From assembly GCF_020921035.1 (NCBI RefSeq), contig NC_063160.1:23531095-23595094 (forward strand): a stretch of DNA of 64,000 nucleotides. The letters are read 5' to 3'. This DNA comes from Rhodamnia argentea (Eukaryota; Streptophyta; Magnoliopsida; Myrtales; Myrtaceae). The notes under the pieces were generated by a model. It worked only from the letters and a program-made list of their open reading frames with translations. It did not search any database and was not told the origin of the DNA. Shown in pieces: positions 11,369-23,009 of the stretch. Made by a program: the position numbers and the translations under genes. Each line of letters begins with the position of its first letter. The stretch's first letter is position 1.

Positions 11369-12945
11369 GGAAAACAATGGATGACAACTGTTGTTTTTGG
11401 ACAGTTTTCAAAAGATTTCACCATCATGTTATTCCACTATGATGGTCGAACAACTGAATGGGATGAATTTGATTGGTCAAAGACAGCTATTCACGTGAGT
11501 GTTCGGAAGCAAACTAAATGGTGAGTCTATTATGTTACACCTCCAGATCTGTAGTTAGCTTGCACATGATAATTTTCAATGAACAAACTGATTCCGTGAA
11601 GCAGCTTATTTACTTAAGTTCTACCATGTTCCCAGGTGGTATGCCAAACGTTTTCTCCATCCTAATATTGTGGCAGCATATGATTACATATTTATCTGGG
11701 ATGAGGACCTGGGAGTGGAGCATTTTGATGCAGAAGAGTGAGTATTCGTTTTTCCACGTTCATGTTTGTAGTCGTTTGAATTTGATTAGACATGTGTATC
11801 TTCCTAACACTATTTCAACTTCTAACGAGATTGAGGTTTTACAATCATTCTAGGTACATAAGATTGGTAGAGAAACATGGCTTAGATATTTCCCAGCCTG
11901 GTTTAGAACCAAACAGTGGACTGACATGGCAGATGACAAAGAGGAGAGGAGACAGTGAAGTTCACAAGTGAGAACGGTGCCACTTCATACTTCATGTTTG
12001 GCCTCATATAGATCAGTATAAATTCTTGTGCCTTAAAACACCTTGCAATTGGCATTTTCATTTCCACCTGCAGAGATACAGAGGAGAGACCTGGCTGGTG
12101 CAGGGATCCCCACTTGCCACCTTGTGCAGCGTACGTACTCTAATCTAAACGGCAATCAAACGAGGCAAAGAATTATCTTTTCTCACCCCTGAATTTGCAG
12201 ATTCGTGGAGATCATGGCACCTGTGTTTTCTCGAGAGGCCTGGCGTTGTGTTTGGCACATGATTCAGGTGACTGATAGATAGTCATCCCTCTTTCCTCAT
12301 CCCAAACTACCTGCGGCAGTTGCTGCTTTTAGTCTGTACTTTAGCTTGTTCTCTCGCTCCGCATGCTTGACAAATCTTCATGTTGTTATGCAGAATGACT
12401 TGGTTCATGGATGGGGTTTGGATTTCGCCTTGAGAAAGTGTGTGGAGGTTTGCAATTTCTTCCTCACCTACTGGATATACCTATATAGAAAGGTTAAAAG
12501 GCTGGTTCACTGACAATCTTTCTTCCTTTTTTTTAATTTTTATCGAGACAGCCTGCTCATGAGAAAATAGGAGTTGTTGATGCTCAATGGATAGTTCATC
12601 AAGGTGTGCCATCCCTCGGCAACCAGGTCGGTAACTAGTTTTACATGTTGGCATGGTGGCTTATGTACTGTGGACATTGTTAATCGTTGTTATCCTTTTA
12701 AACTTTTGATAGGGGCAATCCGAGAGTGGAAGGGCACCATGGGAAGGGGTTGGTGTTCAACTCCGATTTATTTCAGGTACTGATCTCATCCGATATGACT
12801 TATCTAAAGTTCTGGTTGCTTTTTCCTTCAGGTCAGAGAGCGATGTAGGAGAGAGTGGACGATGTTCCAAGAACGGGTAGCGAATGCAGAGAGGGCTTAT
12901 TTCCTGGCCATGGGAATGGATCCTCCTAATTCCACAGCTCGTTAA
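10253..12945 (+). CDS. DUF707 membrane-anchored protein, 14 coding exons
   Basis: Predicted 403-residue type II membrane protein of the plant DUF707 family, whose activity is not established; glycosyltransferase-like folds have been suggested for it. Coding exons: 10253-10272, 10382-10493, 10621-10776, 10946-11050, 11234-11317, 11405-11520, 11636-11737, 11854-11967, 12074-12130, 12201-12267, 12394-12447, 12552-12626, 12713-12748 and 12832-12945. The first exon encodes MGTPIR and is joined in phase to GNIRKPNETMRLLVTTF; this start was preferred to an ATG at 10374 because the family begins MG(T). A single membrane segment spans about residues 19-38. The conserved core reads WVPTNPHGAERLPPGI, KPKYLVTFTVGYEQR, FHYDGRTTEW, IFIWDEDLGVEHFD (a DxD-like site) and WGLDFALRKC. 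It looks complete and resembles Arabidopsis At3g26440 (from memory). Intron 5 is mostly a TC repeat. Confidence 0.93.
11319..11363 (+). repeat. (TC)22 microsatellite directly after a splice donor
   Basis: An uninterrupted TC run fills about half of the 87-base intron 5 of the DUF707 gene and begins right at the donor (AAG|GTCTCTCT). Length changes here would alter a near-minimal intron and its donor context. Confidence 0.95.
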
Positions 12946-13559
12946 GTGGCACGATGCGGACAATGACAGATGATGATGTCCTTTGTAGGGTTATAACCTT
13001 AGCTGGCTGACGGTTTTGTAACCTCAATGTAACTGGGTGAGCTCGAGAAATCCCAGGAAACTGTTTTGGTGGTTGTTTTGTCAATGAGAAAAGGTCTCCT
13101 CTGGTTTCCAAGAGGTCGACGGTGTTCTTGGGCATGCTCTGAAGTCTTCTTCATGGTTGCCCAGTGTTGGAGATCAGCATGACTTCGCTCATAAAAGGTC
13201 GATTCGTTTGGCATATGACATGCAAGTGGTGAGGGCGAGAGATCAGAGGGATTGTACCATATCTGTAAGAATTACATGCATTTGAGCCTTTCTTGCAAAC
13301 TTGCCGAATTGGGGCAGCGCTTTGTATTCGTGTCGATTGGTATCGGTATCAGAAGATCAGAAGATCACAACTTTAATTTGACGACATAAACCCTTGATTA
13401 TCGACGGAAACTTGTTAGTTCATGCCAATGTACGAATTAACCACGACGACAGATCCCATATTTGAATTTGGTCCTTAGTATCTTGAATTGTCTTGGTATT
13501 GGCAGACCCACACGGAACACAAGTGGCCTTGGTAACCAATGTAGGTACCCAGCAATTTA
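12946..13559. other. 3' flank of the DUF707 gene
   Basis: Probable 3' untranslated region (12946 to about 13300) followed by intergenic DNA. A short tandem of ATCAGAAG occurs near 13350. No further gene seen. Confidence 0.5.
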
Positions 13560-14176
13560 GGGAGAAATTATCAAAAAAGTCTCAAATATATCGTACTCGT
13601 GTCAAATTAATCCTTAACTTTTTAATTTGACTAATTTAGTCTTAAATTTTTTTGCCAATTTGCTAATTTAATCTTTTTAGTTAATTTTGGCCAAAAATCA
13701 TTGATGTAGATATCGATCATTTTACATGGCATGATCGATATTGACATGTAAATTTATTATACTATTTTAAAAAATCGATTTTTTTTTTTATGATTTTACG
13801 ATTTTACGATTTTATTTTTATTTCCTTTTTTCTCTTTGTTTTTCTCTTTTATCATTGTGTTGGCAAGGCATGACCAGCAACTCTCACTAGCCGCAAAGGC
13901 CCGCCTCGAGGCCTGGCGACATCTGGGCAAGGCAGCTTGGTGTGTCACAAATAAAAAAAAAAAGGTGAAGAAAATATAAAATAATCAAATTACAAAATAA
14001 TTTTTCATGTCAATGCTTACCGTGCTATGCAAGCCTTTCGGCGTTTTTTTTAATAATTTCAGGCCAAAATTGATCGAATCGACTAAATTGCTAAATTATC
14101 AAAAGGTTTGCGACTATGGCCAAATTAAAAGATTATGCACAGACGCAATAAATTGAAGATTTTTTTTTTTTTATAA
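13560..14176. mobile_element. Foldback MITE of the 'TCAAAAAAGTC' type
   Basis: Starts GGGAGAAATTATCAAAAAAG, close to the ends of the element at 18591. It has the same internal order: rows of 'AATTTAGTCTTAAAT'-like units, GATGTAGATATCGATCATTT and a CATGGCATGATCG box, then an AT-rich centre, and the inverse series (GGCCAAAATTGATCGAATCG). The right end is degenerate with a T run. No coding capacity and no clear target duplication. Confidence 0.6.
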
Positions 14177-14566
14177 TGTTGTCGACCCTTTTGAGTGGTG
14201 CTAAAAACTCGTTGTCTTTCGTTGGTTTGGTGCAGAACGGAAACCAAGATCTGCCGCGAACATCCGTTAATCAGCTGCAGATATCAATCTACAATTTACT
14301 ATGTAATGTGCTCACAGAAGTCTGTCTTCTGCTTTTTGGCAACCGAGCGGTTCAGGTTAAGCTTTTATGAATCTAAAAAGGCAACGGAGAGAGGGATTAA
14401 CTAGTTTGAAAAAAGAAATAAAAGCGCAGTCTTTATCGCAGCGCCTGAAGAGCGAGCGAACCCGAGAGATTATTTGAATCTGCAGCTTCAAAATCCCTCC
14501 AGGAATTCACTGGAAATTTTTCCCGCTAATTGGGGTCGGGCCACCCTCCGAGTCTCGCTCTCGCTC

Positions 14567-16151
14567 ATGGACTTAGCGACCCCATCACCAGCTGAAGCCG
14601 AGGACGAGTGGGAGCTTTGCAACGACGACGGCTTCGTTTACAAGCGTAAGAAGCGGCGTCTCGACCCCTCTGCGGCGGCGGCGCCTCCTCCTCCTCAGCC
14701 GCCGCCAGATCCTCTTGCGGAGGAGAACCATCGGAGGGAACGCAAGAGGAAGGCGCTTTTGAAGATAAAGGGTCGGTACCAGGAAGAGCTTGCGCTCTGG
14801 GAACACTTGTCGAACACCTGTCGGGCAATGCAAGAGAAGGCACGGGAGCTTCAGCTTGAGCGAGAGAAAGAGAGAGAGCGGGCGTCGTCGTTGAGTGGGT
14901 CAGCCGACGAGGAGCTTGACCGCCAGAGGAGCGACTTTGGGTCGACCATTGACAAGCTGCTCTTACAGGTAATTCGGGGGTTTTGTGTGTTTAAGCTGAT
15001 TGAATTAGGGTTTCTTGGGGTGTTGATGAATGGTGACGAAATTAGGGAAAAGAAGCACTTTCTTGGATTCAGTCGTTCGACTTGGTTGATCTTTCTCGGG
15101 TTTTCAGCTAACAAAGAAGACGCTTTAGACCACCCACCTGGGTGGCGCAGCTGGCTTGCGCACTCTTCCTCTCGCAAAAGGTCGAGTGTTCAAATCCCAG
15201 AGGCGTCGCAGGGTGACTTACCCGGTGGCACGTGTGTGGTGGCTAGCACGTGTTGCCCCCAGGGTTTACCCCCGGCTGCCGGCCGTGCGGGGGTTCCCTA
15301 GGTCATCAAAAAAAAAAAAAAAAAAAAAAAAAAAGAAGACGCTTTAGGGTTTGATATGAATTGTTATGTGGCTGTTATGTGGCTATCTTTTGTTCTCTGA
15401 GATCTGCTTTCGCTTTCTCATTTGTTGAACTCTACTTCAATTAACGCTTTGGGTCTTTGGGTATCGCTTGAACTTAAATACTTTCCTGTTAAGTAGGATC
15501 TGTAGTGGTGTTTTCTTGCATTTCCGAGAGTTGGTAGTGCGGTTATCTCCACTTACAGGTGTGCTAGGTTTGGACTTGTCAGTGCTTTGGCTAACATCTT
15601 TGTACACTTGACCCTCGATGAGATTGTAGCAATGCAAATATCTTAAGCTCTCCAGTTGTTGCCTATGTCTGTCCCTTTAGTTTTGTACGGCAGAATACTT
15701 GTTTTATATTCATATCTCTTGTTAATTGTTATTTCTTCTCGGAAGGGTTGTTTCCTGTATGCTCATTGCACTTGATTCGTTGTTCTTCTTAATTCATGAC
15801 TTTGATAGAGAGCATAAATGCAAATTCCTGACCTGATTGTGGGGATCTCCATAAGACGGACTTCCTGCGTAGTGGTGTGGATTTATGAATGGGTTCTATT
15901 CTTTGGAAGTTCTAAAATTTCTTTTGCTACATGACTTTGAAGCTTCTTTTCCTTTCTTAGATCCCAACATGTTCTTGGTCTTGAAATTGCAGGCAGAAGC
16001 ACAAGAAGCGTTAATTAATGACGTCTCAAATCTGTGTGATGTAGCTGAAGAACTGTCTAGTGTACAAGAGGAACAATTAAAACAGTCTTTGTTTGATCTT
16101 CCAGTTTGGGCTTCCCCACAAGAGCTGATGGCGGCACTATGTGATGAGTAA
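14567..16151 (+). CDS. Small acidic/basic coiled-coil protein of unknown function, 2 exons
   Basis: Predicted 186-residue protein; I do not recognise a named family. Exons 14567-14968 and 15993-16151 are joined at CAG|GTAATT and TGCAG|GCAGAA in phase 0. The N-terminus has an acidic DEWELCNDDGF segment followed by a basic YKRKKRRLDP cluster that could be a nuclear signal. A proline/alanine-rich linker follows, then a charged predicted coiled coil (EENHRRERKRKALLKIKGRY to about residue 120). The C-terminus is SLFDLPVWASPQELMAALCDE. An ATG at 14474 is in frame upstream, but 14567 gives the more natural start. The 1.0 kb intron carries a SINE, and the last exon has a decayed duplicate at 17463-17605, which supports exon 2 as a real, once-functional unit. 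Confidence 0.75.
15113..15347 (+). mobile_element. tRNA-derived SINE with perfect target-site duplication
   Basis: The insertion body (about 15129-15331) has a polymerase III A box TGGCGCAGCTGG (15143-15154) and B box GTTCAAATCC (15188-15197) at tRNA-like spacing, an unrelated GC-rich 3' body, and a long A tail. It is bounded by a perfect 16-base duplication AAAGAAGACGCTTTAG at 15113-15128 and 15332-15347. A perfect duplication and an uninterrupted A tail point to a recent insertion. It sits in sense orientation in the intron of the small coiled-coil gene. Confidence 0.92.
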
Positions 16152-17440
16152 GCTTCTTAGGTTGGTGATTGTTTAGCTTTTGTAGCATGAAATCGAGGAC
16201 AGGCTACCACTCGTGAGGGTGATATTGTACAATCCCATTAATGACTTAGGGGGCTGTAGCGTAAGCTAATCATTTGTATAATCCTTCTTGTGTAATTGAG
16301 TGAATATATTCTTGTCGTTCCTTATTTCCTCTCCTTTCTCGTCTAATTTATTTTTGCTTGGAACTGCATCATGTAATGAATGAGGAACAGCAGAAGTGTG
16401 TTGTGACCCAATTCAAGGTAGGATCGCTGCACTTAGGTTTGAAATAGCAATTGATCTTTGACGGATTTTATTCTTTCCCACGGTTCTACTTGTCTTGTCT
16501 CAGCAGTCAACACATTGAGCATTATGCGAGCCTGCATATTTCATTTTGACAGGACTTCTGCTGGCGGAACTTTCCAGGAAGAAAATTGTTCTCAAATCAC
16601 GTTGATCTTCACAATCTCCAATTACCCCTCATCTGTACATCCTATTTCTTTGAGTTAGGGTCCATGTTTGGCAATTTTATTTCAGGGTTTGATTTCTGCT
16701 ATTACTCTCTACTAGACTACGAGATGCTGTTCTGTCTCTGTGTCTGCCGTCTGAGATCTGCTTGGACTTGGCTTGTTCATGGAAATCTACGTCATTTTGA
16801 AAAATTTAGCCCTAGATCAGCTGATCTGAAGCCTAGGAGCAGTGAGCAAGTTTTTCCCCAAACAATATATTTTAGCAATTGAAACTTGACAGCCCATTGA
16901 GAGACTTCTTCTTTTGCATTTAACATGTGCAGACATTGCTACACAAATCAATGCAAGACTATCGTCATTTACAAGGTCCATACATGGACATATCATTGCT
17001 GAGTCCAATCCTCCATTTCCTCCAAAAAGAGCCGCATGAAGACATGTCCTGAGGCTTGATTTAAATTTATCTGCTAAGGTTATAGCTGAACCTACATTCA
17101 GCAATCGGTTCTAGTAATGCTTTCTCCATTTCTTCACTTGCTGTTAAATTCTTGACTGGCTGGTGATTGATACAACCTGGGATATCTTTGACTTCATAAT
17201 TTTTCAATTTCATCTTTTTATATGGTGGAAGGTACAGATATGAAATAGTGAAACTATGTCAGGAACTTCCTGATGGCACTCATGCCTTTGCTGAAAGTAT
17301 AGGATGCTATTCTCTTTCTTTTTTAGGCCCCTTCTTCTCAGTTCTCAATCGAGTACACAGATTGAATGTGCCCCAAAAGAAATTATAGAATGAAGAAAAA
17401 AGAGGAGAGACATCTTAAATATGTAAATAATGCATTACAT
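16152..17440. other. 3' flank and intergenic DNA
   Basis: Probable 3' untranslated region of the upstream gene to about 16330. The rest holds only short random frames. No gene, RNA gene or clear repeat recognised. Confidence 0.5.
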
Positions 17441-17815
17441 TTCAACATTATTGGTCTTGCAGGTTGAATTGCAAGAAGCAATTATGTGCAACATGTCAAA
17501 TCTTTGTGATGTAGCTGACACTGTATGATGTACAACAGGAAAGGTTAGAACAGTCCGTTGTTTAATTCCCCAAGTGAGCTCATGGCAGCACTATGTGACA
17601 AGTAAGCTTCCTAGGTTGGTGATTAGTTAGCAAATGGGTGTTCCAATGGTAAAGTTGTTAGTTTACCAGTTAATTTTTAAGGACCCTAATCTAACCCAAT
17701 CACTTGTAAGAGTGTTATATTCTTCTTGTCAAAGATTGAACGCATTCTTGGCTGGCTTTTCACTTCCCATCTAATGTTGTTTCTGCTTGGGACTTGATCA
17801 TACGTGGAATGAGTG
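17441..17815 (+). pseudogene. Decayed duplicate of the last exon and 3' flank of the coiled-coil gene
   Basis: 17463-17605 matches exon 2 (15993-16151) closely: AAGAAGC, ATGTCAAATCTTTGTGATGT, GTAGCTGA, and CATGGCAGCACTATGTGACA before TAAGCTTC. It lacks 16 bases net and shifts frame in the middle. The similarity begins just before the acceptor (TTGGTCTTGCAG here against TTGGTCTTGAAATTGCAG) and continues past the stop (AGGTTGGTGATT, and the GCTTGG...ATCAT...GAATGAG stretch near 17790). This is therefore a DNA-level partial tandem duplication about 1.47 kb downstream. Confidence 0.85.
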
Positions 17816-18590
17816 ACTGGATTAGGTCTTCTGAAGCATGTATGGGGAGATCAATTTGCTTCAATGAGAAAGTGGTTGAACTGGTCTTTTATATTTGTAC
17901 TTGGTATTGAGAAGGCAATATATATATTGAAGGAAGAAGGGTTTGTCTATGCTATCCTTTTGAACTGAAATTTGTTTACCTTGCTAAGCTTGGTGATAAA
18001 CAGCCAAGATTTGGCTCCGTCTTGTTGTAAGGTGATCAGGTTATTGCAAGGTTGCGTCCATTGAGCGCCATCGTTTCCTCTGTCTGCGATGAATTTCTAG
18101 TAATCCCCCAGTCAACTTTTAGTGGTAAAAACCGTCCTAGAGCTCAACCTCGAGTTATTAATCTGGGCGGTGCCTCCTATTGGCATGCAACTGTAATTCA
18201 CCAGCAAGAAGGCGAGGTGCAATGGCAGGTTTTCACAATTTGCTGTTCTTGCTCTAATCTGAAAACGGAGATGCATTTCTTGGAAGCAAAGGGTCTTGCC
18301 TATTTTCATTTATATATCTGTATTTGAAGCACCAGTGAGTTTTACCACCCTATTTCACTAAGAAAAACTTAGTGAAGTCTATTGTACCCAGGTACAATAA
18401 GTCCTTGGCTACCGTTTTAATCTGAGCAAGGCCGAACTTGATCTTGTTCTATCTTTTGCGTAAAAAGGTCTCAACCTATTTAATAGTTTGCGACTTGCCT
18501 GGTGCATGTCATTGTCTGTCTCTGATTTTTCAAAAGATTTAAATTGGACATAGTCTAAACGTTGAAGGAAACTGGGTATATTTTTACCGG
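17816..18590. other. Intergenic DNA with two close short palindromes
   Basis: No gene recognised. At 18356-18374 there is a 7-bp stem (CACTAAG/CTTAGTG). At 18380-18399 there is a 9-bp stem (TATTGTACC/GGTACAATA) with a 2-base loop. Neither is followed by a U run typical of a terminator. Confidence 0.5.
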
Positions 18591-19229
18591 AAAAAGTGTC
18601 AAAAAAGTCATAAACCTATTGCATTACTGCTAATTTAGTCTTATTTTTTTTTTTATGCTGATTCAGTCATAAACATTTTATATTTATACCATTTAAATCC
18701 TAAAATTTTTATTAGTGCCAATTCAGTCATAAACCTTTTATAATAGTGCCAATTCAGTCCTAAAAATTTTGCATTTATACCAATTGAGTCAATTCGGCTA
18801 ATTTTGATTGGAAATCACTAGCATAGACGTCAATTGTCCTACATGGCACGGTTAGCGCTAACGTGGATATTTTTTTTTATATTTTAAATAATTTTCAATT
18901 TTGAAAAAAAATGCTTAAAAAAGTATTGAAAATATTAAAATAATATTAAAAAATGTCTTAGTTAACACTAACCGTGCCATGTAGGACAATCGATGTCCAT
19001 GTCAGCGATTTTCGATCAAAATTGACTGAATTAACTCAATTGGTATAAATATAAAAGATTTAGGCCTAAATTGACAACAATACAGAAGATTTAAGACTAA
19101 ATTAATACCAATAAAAAGTTTAGGACTTAATTGGCATCAACGCAAAAGGTTTAGGACTAAATTGGCACAAAAAAAAATTAGGATTAAATTAATACTAATG
19201 CAATAGGTTCGTGACTTTTTTGACACTTC
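18591..19229. mobile_element. Near full-length inverted repeat (foldback MITE), ~640 bp
   Basis: The ends AGTGTCAAAAAAGTCATAAA and, inverted, AGTGTCAAAAAAGTCACGAA match over more than 30 bases, and the similarity extends inward for about 280-300 bases. Each arm has several ~35-base units of the type TGCCAATTCAGTCATAAACC, then GTCAATTTTGAT-type sequence and a TCCTACATGGCACGGTTAG box. The two arms meet at a short AT-rich centre near 18870-18950. It has no coding capacity. The target duplication is unclear. It lies between the 3' sides of two convergent genes. Confidence 0.82.
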
Positions 19230-19533
19230 TCTCCATTTTCACCTCCATATAACCATCTCTCTGTTAGCTCCCTAGTAATGGCTAAATCTACAGATAGAAA
19301 GCTGTGAGACGGTATAGGCTGAGAAGGGGCACACCCTCAGAGTGGGGATCGCCACAATAAGATTCAGAACCTTGTTTCAATGAAGAGAGATCAAAGATAT
19401 GACTTAAGGACAAGCAGGCATTGCAAGAGCATCAATGGCCGACTATCGGATCACTAGACATTTCGGTGCATGAAGCAATGGCAATTAATAAATGAAATAA
19501 ATTCCCACTCTGCTAGGACTCATCAGTACTAAA

Positions 19534-22500
19534 CTAATTCTTCAATGTGTTGAGATCAACGTCATTCAAACGGGATGAAACTACTTGAATTGGTTTGAGG
19601 ATAAATCCAGCTTTTCGACATTCATCCTCCAGAAGCTTTGCCTGCGATGGCCCATCAGGGCAGAAAGCAACCACAGCTCCTCCACTGCCAGTGAACTTTG
19701 ACGCAGCACCCACTCGTCGGGCCACCTCCACCATCTCTATGTTTAAAGCACCAAGGCATTCATCTCCAAACATGCTCCTGAATCAAAACCACAAACAAAA
19801 CTTAGTTACCACAGCCCCGTGAGGCTGCACTCTGCTCAAGCAACTTGACCAGCAGCATATTTTAAACCTTGCAGACGGGCTATCCCAGTGGGCACATTCT
19901 AAATTTACGTAAGGTCATTGAAGAGCTAAGCAATTGTACACTCAAGCAGTGATTTTTTTTTGGGGGTCAAAAAACAACAATAAAATGGTGAAAAATTAAT
20001 TTCCTAGCTAGTTTTTTCTGCCAGATAGTGACAGGACACTAAGACCGTTGAACCTTTAAAACTGATCCGCAGTACAGCAGGAAGTAGAAAAGTACGGTTA
20101 GCTGGGTACTTCTCAAGGAAAAGTTCTCCATTCTCGGAATAAACTCTGCAACTAAAGAGTATCACCATTTTACCTTCGTAGGTCAAAATTACGATTCATG
20201 AGCTTTGAAAGTTTGGTATAGTCCTTCTCCAGTAATGCTTCCCTCCCTTCTAAGGCTATATTTGCAACTTCATCCATGGATGTCATTATGAACTTATCTC
20301 CATTCAGCCACCTCTGTCGAACTGTGCTGTGCACCTACATCCACACAAAAAAAATTCAGAAATATGCATCTCAAAGGTAGTTGAGAGTTTACAGATTTTT
20401 ATATTAAGGATAGGCAGACAGCATTATTATGCTAAATAACTGATTCAAAATAGGCAGCAGTGATTAGGAACCACATTACAAGTTGAATCATAGTTTTAAG
20501 CATCACTTTTGAATTGTTCACATTGATTTTATGCTTTGCAAACCTCATAATACAGCATATCAACAGGAGAAAAGTCTCCACAATTCAAAGGAGAGTTTTG
20601 ATCACTGAGGCTGACCAAAACTACAAGCCTCTGCTAGGCCACAATTTAACTCATCAAGCTGGAACTTAATGATTAATAGTTCACTCCTCACATTAACAGA
20701 CAACTATGAAAGAACACACCCATAAAGAATCTAGGAACATCAACGAATGCCATGATCGCCAGAGGGCATGCCTCTGCAAACTAACTAGCAAGCACTTTGG
20801 AATAGCACTCGCAATTGCTTAAGAGGTGCTGAGAACTGGGAGAAATTGTAATCTCTAGCAGCCGACATATTCGGGGGAATGAGGAAAATTGGACGGAAAA
20901 AATGTAAAGCAAACATGTGAGTAAGAAGTCCAGGTAATATATCAGGTTACGCTCACCTTTCCAGAATCACTTGGATTTTCAGCATAAATGAGATGTAAAG
21001 GAGGAAGTAGACTTATATCCATTGGAATATAGACGCCATGCCCCAACTTCTCCATGTTTTCCTTGCTGAAATCCTACCAGGAGAAAAGAAATAAGCTACA
21101 ATTTTACAGTGGTTCATACAACATATGCATGACTTTGCAAGAACATGGTGAATACATACCATGTAAACAAGGCCCCCATACACCTGGGCAACCCGATCCT
21201 GGAGGCCAGCAACAATTCCCAATTCCTTTTCAGCATTAAGCACAAGATTTGGTCTAACTTCCACTTTCACCAAATGCCTGACATTATAGAAGTCAAGAAG
21301 GCAATTTAAAGCAGCACACACTATAGCACTGGAACCTGAAAGCCCTGTCTGAGATAACAATGTTACAGTTCAGCAATATAATTGAGAGAAGAATGAAAAG
21401 ATGAACTTGGTTTTATTCTAAAAAAGAAAGCGTCTCACAAGAAACTCAGAAGAGATAACCAATTTAAGTCACATGTGAATCAAACTATCTAGAACAACAA
21501 GAACAAAAGCTAGCTCATTTTAGATAACAAGAGATGAAAAGACATGACGACAAGCTTACGAACAATGATACTGACGCAGAAACAATAGTACTCCTATAGG
21601 AAAAATGTAGGAATCTAATATAACGAAGAGTAGTTGACAACAATTCATGCTCAAGCTTCTCTCTTTACAGCTCTTCCTTTTTACTTAAAATCTATAATCA
21701 TTGCGGTGGCAGATACTTCAAATTGGGTAAGAAAGAGAGGAAAGTTCCAGGTCAAAAGGATACAGCTTATACATGTGCAAGACCTAAAATAGCATCATTT
21801 GGTCAGCCTTTTAAAACTTGGTAATATACAATATCTGCCGATTCTAATAGCAATTATCTGTTGTATGCCACTCCTATACGTTGACAAAGAAATTCTCGCT
21901 TTCCTTCATCAATAACTCATAGAGAGGGGGTGAGGGTGAGGAACTGAACTTGCCAATTGAAAACAGCAAGAAGCCACACCACTAATTAGTCAGTAACTAG
22001 AGCTAGAGTAAGCATAGTCAACCTAACAAAGAGTCTAGGATAGTGACTTGTGGTTACAAGCGATTGAGCTTTTGCATGAAAATTCACATGTCTAATTCAA
22101 ATAGACAGGAAGCATTCTGAAAGAACATCATATTTTAGCAATTCATATTGCATAAAACGATGATCGCAACAAACCAAATGAACGCTCAGTAGATAAAAAC
22201 ATAAAGACCCCGAACACTTTTACCTGACGAGGAATATTTGTCTCATAAGAGAGTGTGAAATTCCTTCGGTGAAGATTGATGTTGTTATTCTTGCAATAGC
22301 TGTGAAAAACTTTACAGAGGGCCATGAGCAAACGAACTCCTCCATAGTACCCTTCACTTTGCAGCCGATTCACCTGCGTTCACACGCATTTCAAATCAAT
22401 CCTCTCAGACAGCCAGAACATACAAATAACTCGCAGGATTTCTCAAAATGCAGTTGCAGAGTCTGGACACAAAACGTTGCTCTCACATTAAGCATCAACT

Positions 22501-22946
22501 CATCAGAGCACAACTTCCAACCACATTTGCAAAACTCAAGCACGAGCAAGAGAATCGCAAAAATCCTAGATCGCGACAAAGAAAAAGGCAGCTAGATTGA
22601 AGACGCGATCACATTAGAAAGAAAAAAAATGGAGTCGACACAGCTTCTCAGAGTTAACAGACGCCAATCCAGAAGAATCAAACCAAAACCCAGATCGCGC
22701 GCACATCGAGACGAACCTTACCAGGTGATCAAGAGAATTAAAGTGGACGAGATCGTGGACGGGGTGAGGCGTGATGACGAGCTCGTCGGAGGGACGCAAG
22801 CGGACAGAGGCCCAGAAGTTGCCGAGGGTGAGGGAGATGGTGCGGCCATAGTAGACGTCGCTAGGGTTCCCCAAGAGACCGGCGCGAGCGTAGACCTTGT
22901 GCTCGATCGCTGCGTCGGAAACAGCCCGGGATTTGGCGCCGTCCAT
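19534..22946 (-). CDS. GLCAK: Glucuronokinase (GHMP kinase), 6 exons
   Basis: Phosphorylates D-glucuronic acid to glucuronic acid 1-phosphate, feeding the myo-inositol oxygenation route to UDP-glucuronate for wall polysaccharides; acts in the cytosol. Exons (transcript order): 22722-22946, 22224-22373, 21160-21348, 20957-21073, 20174-20334 and 19534-19777, giving 361 residues, the usual length. The N-terminus reads [20 protein letters not shown]. The ATP-binding GHMP loop [18 protein letters not shown] opens exon 3. Exon 3 also has [20 protein letters not shown]. The C-terminal GHMP motif is [13 protein letters not shown]. All motifs are intact. It resembles Arabidopsis GLCAK1/2 (At3g01640/At5g14470, from memory). 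The leader carries a GA/CT microsatellite at 22984-23007 just before the start. Confidence 0.95.
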
Positions 22947-22983
22947 GGAGCGCCGGCTGGATCGTTCGTTCGTGCGTGCGTGA

Positions 22984-23007
22984 CAGAGAGAGAGAGAGAG
23001 AGAGAGA
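22984..23007 (-). repeat. (CT)n microsatellite in the glucuronokinase leader
   Basis: An AG run on the plus strand, so CT in the transcript, about 40 bases upstream of the glucuronokinase ATG. Its position suggests it is in the 5' untranslated region. Confidence 0.85.
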
Positions 23008-23009
23008 AG

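Noticed and set aside
15128-15200. Possible functional tRNA gene
   Set aside because: A and B boxes are present, but there is no cloverleaf acceptor pairing; the flanking duplication and A tail show it is a SINE.
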